A stretch of DNA of 13,684 nucleotides, from assembly GCA_046729975.1 (NCBI GenBank), contig JBKPHS010000153.1, positions 1 to 13,684 on the forward strand. Direction: 5' to 3'. The notes beneath the pieces are model-generated. The model made no database searches. It worked only from the letters and a program-made list of their open reading frames with translations, and was not told the origin of the DNA. Both the position numbers and the translations under genes were made by a program. Shown piece by piece: positions 6,179-12,594 of this stretch (its first letter is position 1; each line of letters opens with the position of its first letter). The stretch comes from JBKPHS01 sp046729975 (GTDB taxonomy: Bacteria; Actinomycetota; Thermoleophilia; Solirubrobacterales; Thermoleophilaceae).

Positions 6179-7062
6179 CCCGCGGGCGGCGGCGCGGGGG
6201 GCTCGGGCTCTGCGTCCGAGGACTCGACCTTCGACTCGAGCAGCCGCGCCTCTCCGTCGAAGCCCTTGCGGCGGTAGCGGGCAGCCGCCTGCTCCGCCTG
6301 CTTCAGCGTGTCGAACCTTCCGGCGAAGACGATCCAGCGGCCCGGCTCGAGCGTCGTGAACCTGTCCGACTGCGCGTAGCCCGCCCCGATGTCGGCATGG
6401 ACGGCGTCGCGGGCGGCCTGCACGGCCTCCTCGCGGTCGGTCGTCGAGAGCAGGATCACGCTGTACCCGACCTGGCCGGGCGGCCACGTGGCGAGCTTCC
6501 GGCGCTCGGTCCTGTCCCGGTTCCGAGCGCTGTCTCGCTGCGGCGAGCCGGACCCGCCGCTCCGGTCCCGCTCCGGGGAGCTCGTGCCGCCGCTCGATCC
6601 CTCACGAGCGCCGCCGGACGGCGCGGCGGCGCCGCCCGCCTTGGGAGCCGAGCCGGAGCCCTTCTGCGCCGCGCCGGGTTCCCCGCGCTTGCGGTCATCC
6701 GGCTTCGCGCCCGGCTGTTCGGGCGGGGCGCTCGGCTGCGGTTGCGCGGGCGGAGCGGGCGGCGGGCCACTCGCGACCGTCGCGGGCAAGTCTCCGTCCG
6801 GGCCGTCGGCGACCTTGCCGATTCCGAATCCGAAGGCAAGGCCCGCGAGGAGCAGAAATCCCGCCGCGATGCCGGCCGGCAGGCGCCAGCTCGGGGGCCG
6901 CCGCCAGCGGACCCGAAGAGAGGAGCCGCACTCGACGCAGGCGAGCTGATCCGGGTCGATGGGCGCGCCGCAGCGAGGGCAGGCGTTCGCGGGAGCGGCC
7001 GGCTTGTCGGCCGGCGGCTCCGGTGGCGCCGTCGGAGGCGTCTCTGTCGCTGTCCCTTGCAC
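6175..7062 (-). CDS. Zinc-ribbon / single-TM / SPOR-domain protein
   Basis: 295 residues in four parts. A Pro/Thr-rich N-terminus leads to a zinc ribbon, CPRCGAPIDPDQLACVECG (C28, C31, C42, C45). One hydrophobic helix follows (about 61-82, LPAGIAAGFLLLAGLAFG), then a roughly 110-residue low-complexity Pro/Ala/Gly/Ser linker. A SPOR-like domain ends it (about 198-276, with GYSVILLS at its start and GRWIVFAGRFDTLKQAEQAA). SPOR domains bind denuded peptidoglycan at septa. The N-terminal ribbon would be cytosolic and the linker would span the wall. The start chosen is GTG 7062, because AGGGGAG (7069-7075) lies 6 nt before it. This gives a 2-nt gap from the preceding gene; a longer frame to 7218 would cover that gene. 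Ribbon and SPOR in one polypeptide is unusual, and SPOR is less common in actinobacteria than in Gram-negatives. Function inferred: envelope or division-site protein. Confidence 0.85.
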   Translation of the reverse strand: MQGTATETPPTAPPEPPADKPAAPANACPRCGAPIDPDQLACVECGSSLRVRWRRPPSWRLPAGIAAGFLLLAGLAFGFGIGKVADGPDGDLPATVASGPPPAPPAQPQPSAPPEQPGAKPDDRKRGEPGAAQKGSGSAPKAGGAAAPSGGAREGSSGGTSSPERDRSGGSGSPQRDSARNRDRTERRKLATWPPGQVGYSVILLSTTDREEAVQAARDAVHADIGAGYAQSDRFTTLEPGRWIVFAGRFDTLKQAEQAAARYRRKGFDGEARLLESKVESSDAEPEPPAPPPAG

Positions 7063-7064
7063 CG

Positions 7065-7580
7065 CTAGCTCCCCTGCGCGGGCTCCGCGCTGCCCGCGGG
7101 GGCCGATGCTACGGGGGTATCCGGCGGTACGTCGCGCTCCTGCCGCGGCGCCAGCTCGAGCCCGCACTCCGAGCAGTACGACGCGCGGGTCGAGAGCAGC
7201 GATCCGCAGCGGTCGCACCTGCCGGCGAGTCCGGTGGCCACGAGCTCCATGGCGGTCGTGCCCTCGCCGAGCGCGCGGGCAAGCGCATCCGCCTCGCCGT
7301 CGAGCTCCTCGAGCTCCGCCGCCTTGCGGTCGACCAGCTCGGAGTTGTCGCGACCGCGCCGGTGGAGCTCGAACACCAGCGCGCCGAGCTCGAGCAGCAG
7401 CGCCTCGCGCGCGCGGCGGAGCTCGCGCAGCCGGCGGCGCATCGAGCCGCGCTCGCGCGTGCTCGCGCCTTCGCGATCGGCGGCGGCCGCGTCCTGACCG
7501 GCGGGCACGTCGGTGCCGGCAGCCAATGCGTCGATTCTGTTGGCTGCCCGCGAGCGTAGGCGTTTCAAGAAGGCGCTCAT
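7065..7580 (-). CDS. Coiled-coil zinc-ribbon protein
   Basis: 171 residues, no named family recognised. Residues about 47-118 form a strongly charged helical stretch (MRRRLRELRRAREALLLELG, then ELVDRKAAELEELDGEADAL) with coiled-coil heptad character. A zinc ribbon follows, CDRCGSLLSTRASYCSECG (C122, C125, C136, C139). The C-terminal 25 residues are Pro/Ala-rich and disordered-looking. No signal peptide or membrane segment is seen, so it is likely cytosolic. It sits 22 nt after the glycosyltransferase and 2 nt before the SPOR gene. The ribbon closely resembles the one in the SPOR protein (C-x2-C spaced 10 residues from C-x2-C), so the pair may interact or share ancestry. It could be an adaptor linking the membrane SPOR protein to a cytosolic partner; this is inference. 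Confidence 0.85.
   Translation of the reverse strand: MSAFLKRLRSRAANRIDALAAGTDVPAGQDAAAADREGASTRERGSMRRRLRELRRAREALLLELGALVFELHRRGRDNSELVDRKAAELEELDGEADALARALGEGTTAMELVATGLAGRCDRCGSLLSTRASYCSECGLELAPRQERDVPPDTPVASAPAGSAEPAQGS
7069..7075 (-). promoter_or_regulatory. Shine-Dalgarno fixing the SPOR gene start
   Basis: AGGGGAG on the minus strand, 6 nt before GTG 7062 and inside the last codons of the upstream gene. It favours translational coupling and the short form over an N-terminally extended frame. Confidence 0.6.
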
Positions 7581-7602
7581 CGGAACTTGACGGCGAGGCG
7601 CA

Positions 7603-8565
7603 TCACACGGGGCGGCCGCCGCTGACTATATCCCCGTAGGCCTCGAACACTCGGCGCGCCATGCGGTCGCGGTCGAACAGCGCGGCGCGCGCGCGGCCGT
7701 CGATCCGGGGATCGCTCGTCTCGAGGTGCGGCGCGAGCGCGCGCAGCCACGCGTCGCGGTCGAAGGGGGCGCACAGCGTGCCGTCGACGCCGGCGAGCGC
7801 GATCGGCGCGATTCCCTCCGGCGTGGCCAGCACGGGCACGTCGCAGGCGAGCGCCTCGAGCGCGGCGAGCCCGAAGCCCTCGCGCTCCGAGGTGACGAGC
7901 ACGGCGTTGGCCGCGTTCACGTGGGCCGGGACCTGGGCGGGGTCGGTGCTCTCATAGGTGAGCAGCTCCACGCCCGCCGCCCGGGCCAGCTCAAGGGCCC
8001 GGTCGTGTCGCTTCTCGGAACGTGCTGGGTCGGCGGGAAAGAGCAGGTAGCGGGAGTCGCGGTCGAGCCCAAGCCGGCCGCGCGCCTCGCCGCGGTCGAT
8101 GCGGCCGAAGCGCTCGAGGTCGACGCCCATCGGCAGGACGGCGACGCGGCGGCGCACGCCTGCGCCGGGGATTCCGGCGCCCGGCTCCCGCGCAAGACGT
8201 GCGGAGACTGTGGCCGGGAGGTCGAGCAGGCGCACGAGCGCGCGCGAGAGCGGGCCGGCCAGAGAGTGGTGGAGGTCGGTGCCGTGGAAGGTGACCATTC
8301 GCGGCGCCCCGCGAAGAGCGAGCGCGGACCATCCGGTCAGGCCGTAGTGGGCGTGCACGACGTCGAAGCGCTCGCCGTGGAAGCGGCGGCGGAGCTCGCG
8401 CGCCGCATCGACGTAGGGGCGAAGCCCACCGGTCGGGTGGAAGGCGAACAGCTCCAGCTCCAGGCCCTCGATGCGGCGCAACGCCTCGACCTGATCTCGC
8501 ACGAAACCGCCGTGCTCGGGCCGCGCCGGGGACGGGTACATGTTCGTGACGATCAGGACGCGCAC
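7603..8565 (-). CDS. Glycosyltransferase family 4 (GT-B fold)
   Basis: 320 residues from GTG 8565. The N-terminal Rossmann domain starts at once with VRVLIVTNMYPSPARPEHGGFVRDQ (acceptor-side glycine loop HGG, 18-20). It then has HAHYGLTGWSAL (71-82) and VTFHGTDLHH (91-100). The C-terminal nucleotide-sugar domain carries LPMGVDLERF, FPADPARSEKRHDRALELA and the GT4 retaining-enzyme E-x7-E motif: E229 and E237 in SEREGFGLAALEALACDVPVLA. The enzyme moves a sugar from a nucleotide donor to an unknown acceptor, probably for envelope glycans or glycolipids, at the cytosolic face. Starting further upstream would overlap the kinase gene and add residues outside the fold. The gap from the kinase stop is 22 nt, with only a weak ribosome-binding site. 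Confidence 0.92.
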   Translation of the reverse strand: MRVLIVTNMYPSPARPEHGGFVRDQVEALRRIEGLELELFAFHPTGGLRPYVDAARELRRRFHGERFDVVHAHYGLTGWSALALRGAPRMVTFHGTDLHHSLAGPLSRALVRLLDLPATVSARLAREPGAGIPGAGVRRRVAVLPMGVDLERFGRIDRGEARGRLGLDRDSRYLLFPADPARSEKRHDRALELARAAGVELLTYESTDPAQVPAHVNAANAVLVTSEREGFGLAALEALACDVPVLATPEGIAPIALAGVDGTLCAPFDRDAWLRALAPHLETSDPRIDGRARAALFDRDRMARRVFEAYGDIVSGGRPV

Positions 8566-8587
8566 GCGCCGCAGCCTACGGAGGCCG

Positions 8588-10015
8588 TCAGCTCGTTTCG
8601 CTCGACGCCCCGGATCTGACCGCCGCGGGTGCCGCGCCCGCTTGCGGCCCGTACCGGGGCAGCTCGATCCAGACGTCCGCGCCACGGCCTTCGCGGTTGC
8701 CCGCGCCCGCGCGGCCGCCGTGGGCCCGCGCCACGGCCTCGACGATGGCCAGCCCGAGCCCGGTCCCGCCCCGTCCCCGGGCGGGGTCGCCCCGGCTGAA
8801 GCGCTCGAACGCACGCGCCAGCAGCTCCGGGGCGAAGCCGGAGCCCTCGTCCCGGACGTGGAGCTCCACTCCGCCGCCTGAGGCAGCCGCCGTCAGGGCG
8901 ACGGCTCCTTCGCCATGGCGCAGCGCGTTGTCGAGCAGATTGCCGAGCGCCTGCTCGACCCGCAGCCGGTCCGCCTCCACGGTCAGGCCGGGCGGGGCCT
9001 CCACCCGCAGCTCGCGGCCCGCCTCGGAGGCGCGGCGGCCGAAGCGCGTGGCCATCCCCTCCAGCAGTTCGTCGACGGCCAGCGGCTCGGCGCGGACGGG
9101 CAGCCGCCCCTGGTCCGAGCGGGCGAGGACGAGCAGGTCCTCTGCCAGCTGAGCGAGCCGGTCGCTCTCCTCGGCGGCGGACGCGATCGCCCCGCGGAGC
9201 TCGACCGGCGAGCTGCCGTCGCGCAGCGCGAGCTCCAGCTCTCCCTTCAGCAGCGCGAGCGGCGTGCGCAGCTCGTGGCTAGCACTTGCGACGAAGCCAC
9301 GCTCGCGCTCCATCGAGCGCTCCAGCCGCCCGAGCATCTCGTTGAGCGTGCCACCGAGCTGCGCGAGCTCGTCGTGCCCGGCCGGAACGGGGAGCCTCCT
9401 GCCGGAGTCGAGCCGGGAGATCGCCGCCGCGCGGCGGCGCATGGATTCAACGGGCCGGAACGCCGCGGAGGCAAGGGCGTATCCGGCGAGCGACGCGAGC
9501 AGGAGCGTGGCCGGGATGCCGGGCAGGAGCAGCGCTCGCAGGGACCCGAGGGCCTCGTCGCGGTCGTCCCTCGAGCTCGCGACGACCACGACCAGCGCCC
9601 GGCCTCCTCGGTCGACCGGCCCGGCGAGCATCCGCACGGGATCCTCGTGGCCTGGAAGCGGCCCGCGGTCGACGAGCAGCGGCCCGCGCCTGGCCTCAGC
9701 CAACTGCGCCCCCGTGAGCGCGCGCACTCCCGCTCCCGGCGTGGCGTCGATCACCTCGCCGCCGGGACCGATCACCTGGGCAAAGCTCTCGTCCTCCTCC
9801 GCGAGGCGCACGCCGCCGGAGTCGCCAAGCCGCGATCCTCCGCTGGCGGCGAGCGAGGTGACCTCGTCGGCACGCGCGCGCAGCCCCCGCTCCAGGCTCG
9901 AGTCGAGCTCGGTCTCGAAGCGCAGGTAGAGGAAGAGGCCGCTTGCGGCGAGCACCACGCCCATCACGAGCGTGAACGCCAGCGTCAGGCGCAGCTTGAT
10001 CGGCAGGCGGCTCAG
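8588..10015 (-). CDS. HAMP-containing sensor histidine kinase
   Basis: 475 residues when started at CTG 10015. Order: TM1 (about 8-32), an extracytoplasmic sensor of about 125 residues (33-160), TM2 (about 161-185), HAMP (RPVESMRRRAAAIS onward, to about 235) and HisKA with phospho-acceptor H247 in SASHELRTPLALL. The ATPase domain has an N box EQALGNLLDNALRHG (354-368), G1 DEGSG (389-393), F box FERFSRGD and G2 GGTGLGLAIVEA (416-427). It autophosphorylates and passes phosphate to the adjacent regulator. Start choice: no ATG, GTG or TTG lies in frame between the middle of the regulator gene and TM1. CTG 10015 overlaps the regulator stop as CTGA and is preceded by a GGGGGG-rich stretch. An ATG at 10162 would add 49 out-of-character residues and overlap the regulator by about 150 bp. 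Signal sensed unknown. Confidence 0.93.
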   Translation of the reverse strand: MSRLPIKLRLTLAFTLVMGVVLAASGLFLYLRFETELDSSLERGLRARADEVTSLAASGGSRLGDSGGVRLAEEDESFAQVIGPGGEVIDATPGAGVRALTGAQLAEARRGPLLVDRGPLPGHEDPVRMLAGPVDRGGRALVVVVASSRDDRDEALGSLRALLLPGIPATLLLASLAGYALASAAFRPVESMRRRAAAISRLDSGRRLPVPAGHDELAQLGGTLNEMLGRLERSMERERGFVASASHELRTPLALLKGELELALRDGSSPVELRGAIASAAEESDRLAQLAEDLLVLARSDQGRLPVRAEPLAVDELLEGMATRFGRRASEAGRELRVEAPPGLTVEADRLRVEQALGNLLDNALRHGEGAVALTAAASGGGVELHVRDEGSGFAPELLARAFERFSRGDPARGRGGTGLGLAIVEAVARAHGGRAGAGNREGRGADVWIELPRYGPQAGAAPAAVRSGASSETS

Positions 10016-10695
10016 CTCGACCCCCCGTCCTCGCGCAGCCGGTAGCCGGCGCCACGCACGGTCTCGATGCTCTCTACCCCGAAGGGCCGGTCGACCTTCT
10101 CCCGCAGGTAGCGGATGAACACGTCGACCACGTTCGAGCGGTTCTCGTAGCCGATGTCCCATCCCAGCTCGAGCAGCTCGAGGCGGCTCAGCACCTCTCC
10201 CGGGCGGCGCATGAACGCCTCGAGCAGCGCGAACTCCTTCGGCGAGAGCGACAGCTCCTGCTCGCCGCGCCAGGCTCGCCTCATTGCTGGGTCGAGCCGC
10301 AGCTCCCCCACCGAGAGGACCGCCGGGCGCTCAGGGCGGCCGCGCCGCACCAGCGCCCGCAGGCGCGCGGAGAGCTCGGCGAAAGAGAAGGGTTTGACGA
10401 GATAGTCGTCGGCGCCGCCGTCGAGCCCAGCCACCCGGTCCTCGACCGCGTCTCGCGCCGTCAGCAGGAGCACCGGCGCCCAGACGCCCTTCTGGCGCAG
10501 GCGCCGGCAGGCCTCGAAGCCGTCGATTCCCGGCAGCATCACGTCGAGGATCACGGCGTCGTACGCCGCGGCGGCGGCCATCCAGAGGGCGTCTTCCCCG
10601 CTCTGGGCCACGTCGACCGCGGACCCTTCGCCGGTCAGTCCGCGGCGCAGGAGCGCCGCCATCTTCAGGTCGTCCTCTACCACCAGCAGGCGCAT
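10012..10695 (-). CDS. OmpR/PhoB-family response regulator
   Basis: 227 residues. The receiver domain opens MRLLVVEDDLKMA (acidic pocket E7/D8/D9). It has phospho-acceptor D51 in AVILDVMLPGIDGFEACR, T79 in LLLTARD and K101 in DDYLVKPFSFAEL. After a short linker (about 115-130), a C-terminal winged-helix DNA-binding domain shows LSPKEFALLEAFMRRPGEVLS, the recognition-helix region NRSNVVDVFIRYLREKVD and the ending IETVRGAGYRLRE. ATG 10695 is preferred over GTG 10701, since family members begin MRLLVVEDD; neither has a clear Shine-Dalgarno. It probably activates or represses the run of genes that follows. Three heptads phased by 11 bp just upstream (10718-10746) could be its own binding site. 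Confidence 0.96.
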   Translation of the reverse strand: MRLLVVEDDLKMAALLRRGLTGEGSAVDVAQSGEDALWMAAAAAYDAVILDVMLPGIDGFEACRRLRQKGVWAPVLLLTARDAVEDRVAGLDGGADDYLVKPFSFAELSARLRALVRRGRPERPAVLSVGELRLDPAMRRAWRGEQELSLSPKEFALLEAFMRRPGEVLSRLELLELGWDIGYENRSNVVDVFIRYLREKVDRPFGVESIETVRGAGYRLREDGGSS

Positions 10696-10717
10696 CTGCA
10701 CACGACGATGACAGCCC

Positions 10718-10746
10718 GGCGTGAGGATTTGATGAAGGTGCGGTGA
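10718..10746. promoter_or_regulatory. Three heptads phased at 11 bp upstream of the response regulator
   Basis: Read on the plus strand: GGCGTGA (10718-10724), TTGATGA (10729-10735) and GCGGTGA (10740-10746), each separated by exactly 4 bp. All end in TGA, so on the minus strand all begin TCA. OmpR/PhoB-type regulators bind head-to-tail repeats with this 11-bp period. The site is 23-51 bp upstream of the regulator start, where an autoregulatory site would be expected. The repeats are imperfect, so chance is not excluded. Confidence 0.45.
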
Positions 10747-10761
10747 GAGTTCCGCTTAGGG

Positions 10762-11172
10762 TCAGCCCGGCGGGTGGAGCGCCGCCATGATCGGGGCGGT
10801 GTCGTAATAGGCGCGACAGGCCGACGGCATCCCGTCGGTCAGGGTCCACACGTGCGCGAACGGCACCTCGAACTCGTCACCGCTGCCGTTCGCGCGTCCA
10901 CGGAGCCGACCCAGCACGACGATCGAATCGCCCGCGTCGATGAAGTCGTCGGGATCGGCCCACGGCCCGTCGATGTGGTCGCGGAAGATGCCCGCGAACG
11001 CCCGCACGCCGTCGTGGCCGTGGAGCGTCCCGCCCCACGGGACGGTGGCGGGCGAGGCGAGCTCGAAGTCATGCGTGACGTCCTGGACGAAGTCGTCGAC
11101 GTCCCAGCGCGAGAGCGCGTCGTAGATCCGGCGCAGCGACTTGACCTCGTCCTCGGGCACGGTGACCACCAC
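10762..11172 (-). CDS. SnoaL-like / NTF2-fold protein
   Basis: 136 residues with the pattern of the NTF2-like superfamily (SnoaL, ketosteroid isomerase and limonene-epoxide hydrolase relatives). There is an N-terminal helix EVKSLRRIYDALSRWDVDDFVQDV, then HDFELASPATVPWGGTLHGHDGVRAFAGIFRD and the strands DSIVVLGRLRGRANGSGDEFEV and PFAHVWTLTDGMPSACRAYYDTAPIM. The cone-shaped fold binds small hydrophobic ligands or catalyses isomerisation/hydrolysis; the catalytic residues are too variable to assign an activity. No signal peptide. Possible starts are GTG 11172 or the next codon, GTG 11169. A promoter so close upstream suggests a leaderless or near-leaderless mRNA. It precedes the response regulator by 66 nt on the same strand and may or may not be cotranscribed with it. 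Confidence 0.85.
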   Translation of the reverse strand: MVVTVPEDEVKSLRRIYDALSRWDVDDFVQDVTHDFELASPATVPWGGTLHGHDGVRAFAGIFRDHIDGPWADPDDFIDAGDSIVVLGRLRGRANGSGDEFEVPFAHVWTLTDGMPSACRAYYDTAPIMAALHPPG

Positions 11173-11173
11173 G

Positions 11174-11201
11174 ACCTTACGGCCGCCTCTGTTCGTGTCA
11201 A
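11174..11201 (-). promoter_or_regulatory. Promoter of the SnoaL-like gene
   Basis: A consensus TTGACA (11196-11201) and TAAGGT (11174-11179) are separated by 16 nt on the minus strand. The first GTG follows only 1 nt after the -10 box and the second 4 nt after it. The transcript would start at or within the first codons. This is the best -35/-10 pair in the window. Confidence 0.5.
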
Positions 11202-11216
11202 GCCGCGTCAGTCAGG

Positions 11217-11224
11217 ATGTACAT
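11217..11224. repeat. Small palindrome ATGTACAT in the divergent promoter region
   Basis: An 8-bp perfect palindrome between the SnoaL-like gene and the molybdoenzyme gene, overlapping a weak TACATA -10-like box (11220-11225) for the plus-strand operon. It could be an operator for the redox module or chance. Confidence 0.2.
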
Positions 11225-11235
11225 ACCCCCCGAAC

Positions 11236-11242
11236 GAAGGAG
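11236..11242 (+). promoter_or_regulatory. Shine-Dalgarno of the molybdoenzyme gene
   Basis: GAAGGAG, 5 nt before ATG 11248. It sets the start inside a frame that is open for almost 500 bp further upstream. Confidence 0.7.
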
Positions 11243-11247
11243 CCCCA

Positions 11248-11853
11248 ATGGCCTTCATCTCACGCGGTTTCCGCGGCCGCCGCCGCCCCGACGTGGATCC
11301 GTCCCGACTGCCGCCGGGTCAGTACGCGACCACCGACTTTCCCGTGCTCTCAGCCGGTCCGACGCCGCACACGCCGCTCGACGAGTGGAGCTTCACGATC
11401 GGTGGAGCCGTCGGGCAGCCGCGCTCGTGGACCTGGGACGAGTTCACCGCCCTACCAACCGAGGACGTCACGGCCGACATCCACTGCGTCACCAAGTGGT
11501 CGAAGTTCGACACCAACTGGACGGGGGTGTCGATCGACACGCTGCTCGAGGGAACCGAGCCAGGTGGAGAGTTCATAGTCGCTTGGTCCGACGGCGGCTA
11601 CACGACGAACCTGCCGATCGCCGACGTGATGGGCGGCCGGGCGTGGATCGCGTACCGCTACGGCGGCGAGCCGCTCGAGCCGGAGCACGGCGGGCCCGCG
11701 CGGATGCTCGTGCCGCACCTCTACTTCTGGAAGAGCGCCAAGTGGGTCCGGGGCGTGGACATCAAGGAGCGTGACGAGCCCGGCTTCTGGGAGGTGAACG
11801 GGTACCACAACTACGGCGACCCCTGGAAGGAGCAGCGGTACTGGAGCGACTAG
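11248..11853 (+). CDS. Sulfite-oxidase-fold molybdopterin oxidoreductase (YuiH-like, cytosolic)
   Basis: 201 residues forming one oxidoreductase molybdopterin-binding domain of the sulfite oxidase superfamily. C80 in DIHCVTKWSKFDTNWTGV is the expected cysteine ligand of molybdenum. Other family stretches are EWSFTIGGAVGQPRSWTWDEF, FIVAWSDGGYTTNLPIADV, the Ala/Pro-rich GGPARMLVPHLYFWKSAKWVRGVD and the ending EVNGYHNYGDPWKEQRY. There is no Tat or Sec signal (the N-terminal RGRRRP run lacks a hydrophobic core). There is also no haem domain and no dimerisation domain, so it should be a small cytosolic enzyme like B. subtilis YuiH rather than periplasmic MsrP or SorA. The substrate is unknown. ATG 11248 is fixed by GAAGGAG. 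The flavin reductase start overlaps its 3' end, so it probably supplies or takes electrons through that partner. Confidence 0.92.
   Translation: MAFISRGFRGRRRPDVDPSRLPPGQYATTDFPVLSAGPTPHTPLDEWSFTIGGAVGQPRSWTWDEFTALPTEDVTADIHCVTKWSKFDTNWTGVSIDTLLEGTEPGGEFIVAWSDGGYTTNLPIADVMGGRAWIAYRYGGEPLEPEHGGPARMLVPHLYFWKSAKWVRGVDIKERDEPGFWEVNGYHNYGDPWKEQRYWSD
11825..11832 (+). promoter_or_regulatory. Shine-Dalgarno pointing to a CTG start of the flavin reductase
   Basis: GGAAGGAG within the last codons of the molybdoenzyme gene, 8 nt before CTG 11841 in the reductase frame. No comparable site precedes GTG 11892. This decides the start in favour of CTG. Confidence 0.5.
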
Positions 11854-12590
11854 CCCCGCCACGGGCGCCCCTGGTCTGGCGCATCGCGACCGTGCTGGAG
11901 GTGAGGGCCGAGACCCCGTCGGCCAAGACACTCACGCTCGACGTCCCGGAGTGGCCTGGGCACCTTGCGGGCCAGCACGTCGACGTGCGGCTCACGGCCG
12001 AGGACGGCTACCAGGCCGAGCGGTCCTACTCGATCGCCTCAGCACCGGAGGACGACAGCGTCGAGCTGACCGTAGAGCGGTTGGACGACGGCGAGGTGTC
12101 GCCCTACCTGACGGATGACCTCCAGCCAGGAGACCAGCTCGAGCTGCGCGGACCAATCGGTGGCTACTTCACCTGGCACGCCGCGATCGAAGCTCCGATC
12201 GTGCTGATCGGCGGCGGCTCGGGCGTGGTCCCGCTGAGGGCGATACTGCGGCATCGGGCCGCCGCCTCCAGTCGAGCCGACTTCGGACTGCTCGTCTCGG
12301 CCCGTGACATCCAGCACGTGTACTACCGCGACGAGCTCGAGGGGTCGAACGGGGACGGAGTGGCGGTTCACTTCACTCTGACTCGGAGCTCGCCGCCCGG
12401 TTGGAGCGGCTGGTCGCGGCGGGTGGACGCCGAGATGCTGGCCGCCGTCGGCGCGGCCCCCGAGCGGCGGCCGCGGAGCTACGTCTGCGGGCCGACTCCG
12501 TTCGTCGAGCACGTGGCCGAGCTGCTCGTGGCGCTTGGCCACGAGCCGCACAACGTCTACACCGAGCGCTTCGGACCCACGGGAGGCTGA
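11841..12590 (+). CDS. FAD/NAD(P)H ferredoxin-reductase-like protein
   Basis: 249 residues if started at CTG 11841, or 232 from GTG 11892. The FAD domain has the flavin motif RSYSIAS (61-67) and the region PYLTDDLQPGDQLELRGPIGGYF. The NAD(P) domain has IGGGSGVVPLRAILRHR (123-139), YVCGPTPFVEHVAELL with C216-G-P, and the usual terminal ERFG. No 2Fe-2S domain follows, so it is a bare flavin reductase. I prefer CTG 11841: a strong ribosome-binding site lies 8 nt upstream, and the extra residues (APLVWRIATV) supply the first half of the first FAD-domain strand, which GTG 11892 would cut. It overlaps the molybdoenzyme stop by 13 nt and ends 4 nt before the zinc-ribbon gene. Likely role: shuttling electrons between NAD(P)H and the molybdoenzyme. 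Confidence 0.9.
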   Translation: MERLAPPRAPLVWRIATVLEVRAETPSAKTLTLDVPEWPGHLAGQHVDVRLTAEDGYQAERSYSIASAPEDDSVELTVERLDDGEVSPYLTDDLQPGDQLELRGPIGGYFTWHAAIEAPIVLIGGGSGVVPLRAILRHRAAASSRADFGLLVSARDIQHVYYRDELEGSNGDGVAVHFTLTRSSPPGWSGWSRRVDAEMLAAVGAAPERRPRSYVCGPTPFVEHVAELLVALGHEPHNVYTERFGPTGG

Positions 12591-12594
12591 GGAA

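Noticed and set aside
5119..7068. Plus-strand open frame of 649 codons across the deacetylase and the SPOR gene
   Set aside because: Wrong frame of the deacetylase, extremely Arg/Ala-rich, and running antisense over two genes with good domain evidence.
7063..7218. N-terminal extension of the SPOR protein to 7218
   Set aside because: It would overlap the zinc-ribbon end of the preceding gene; a good Shine-Dalgarno supports GTG 7062.
8566..8814. N-terminal extension of the glycosyltransferase to 8814
   Set aside because: The added 83 residues overlap the kinase C-terminus and are low-complexity; the GT-B fold begins at the GTG at 8565.
8915..10045. Plus-strand open frame of 376 codons antisense to the histidine kinase
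   Set aside because: Gln/Arg-rich shadow translation; all conserved kinase boxes lie on the minus strand.
10774..11247. N-terminal extension of the molybdoenzyme
   Set aside because: The extra 158 residues lie antisense to the SnoaL-like gene; GAAGGAG before ATG 11248 marks the real start.
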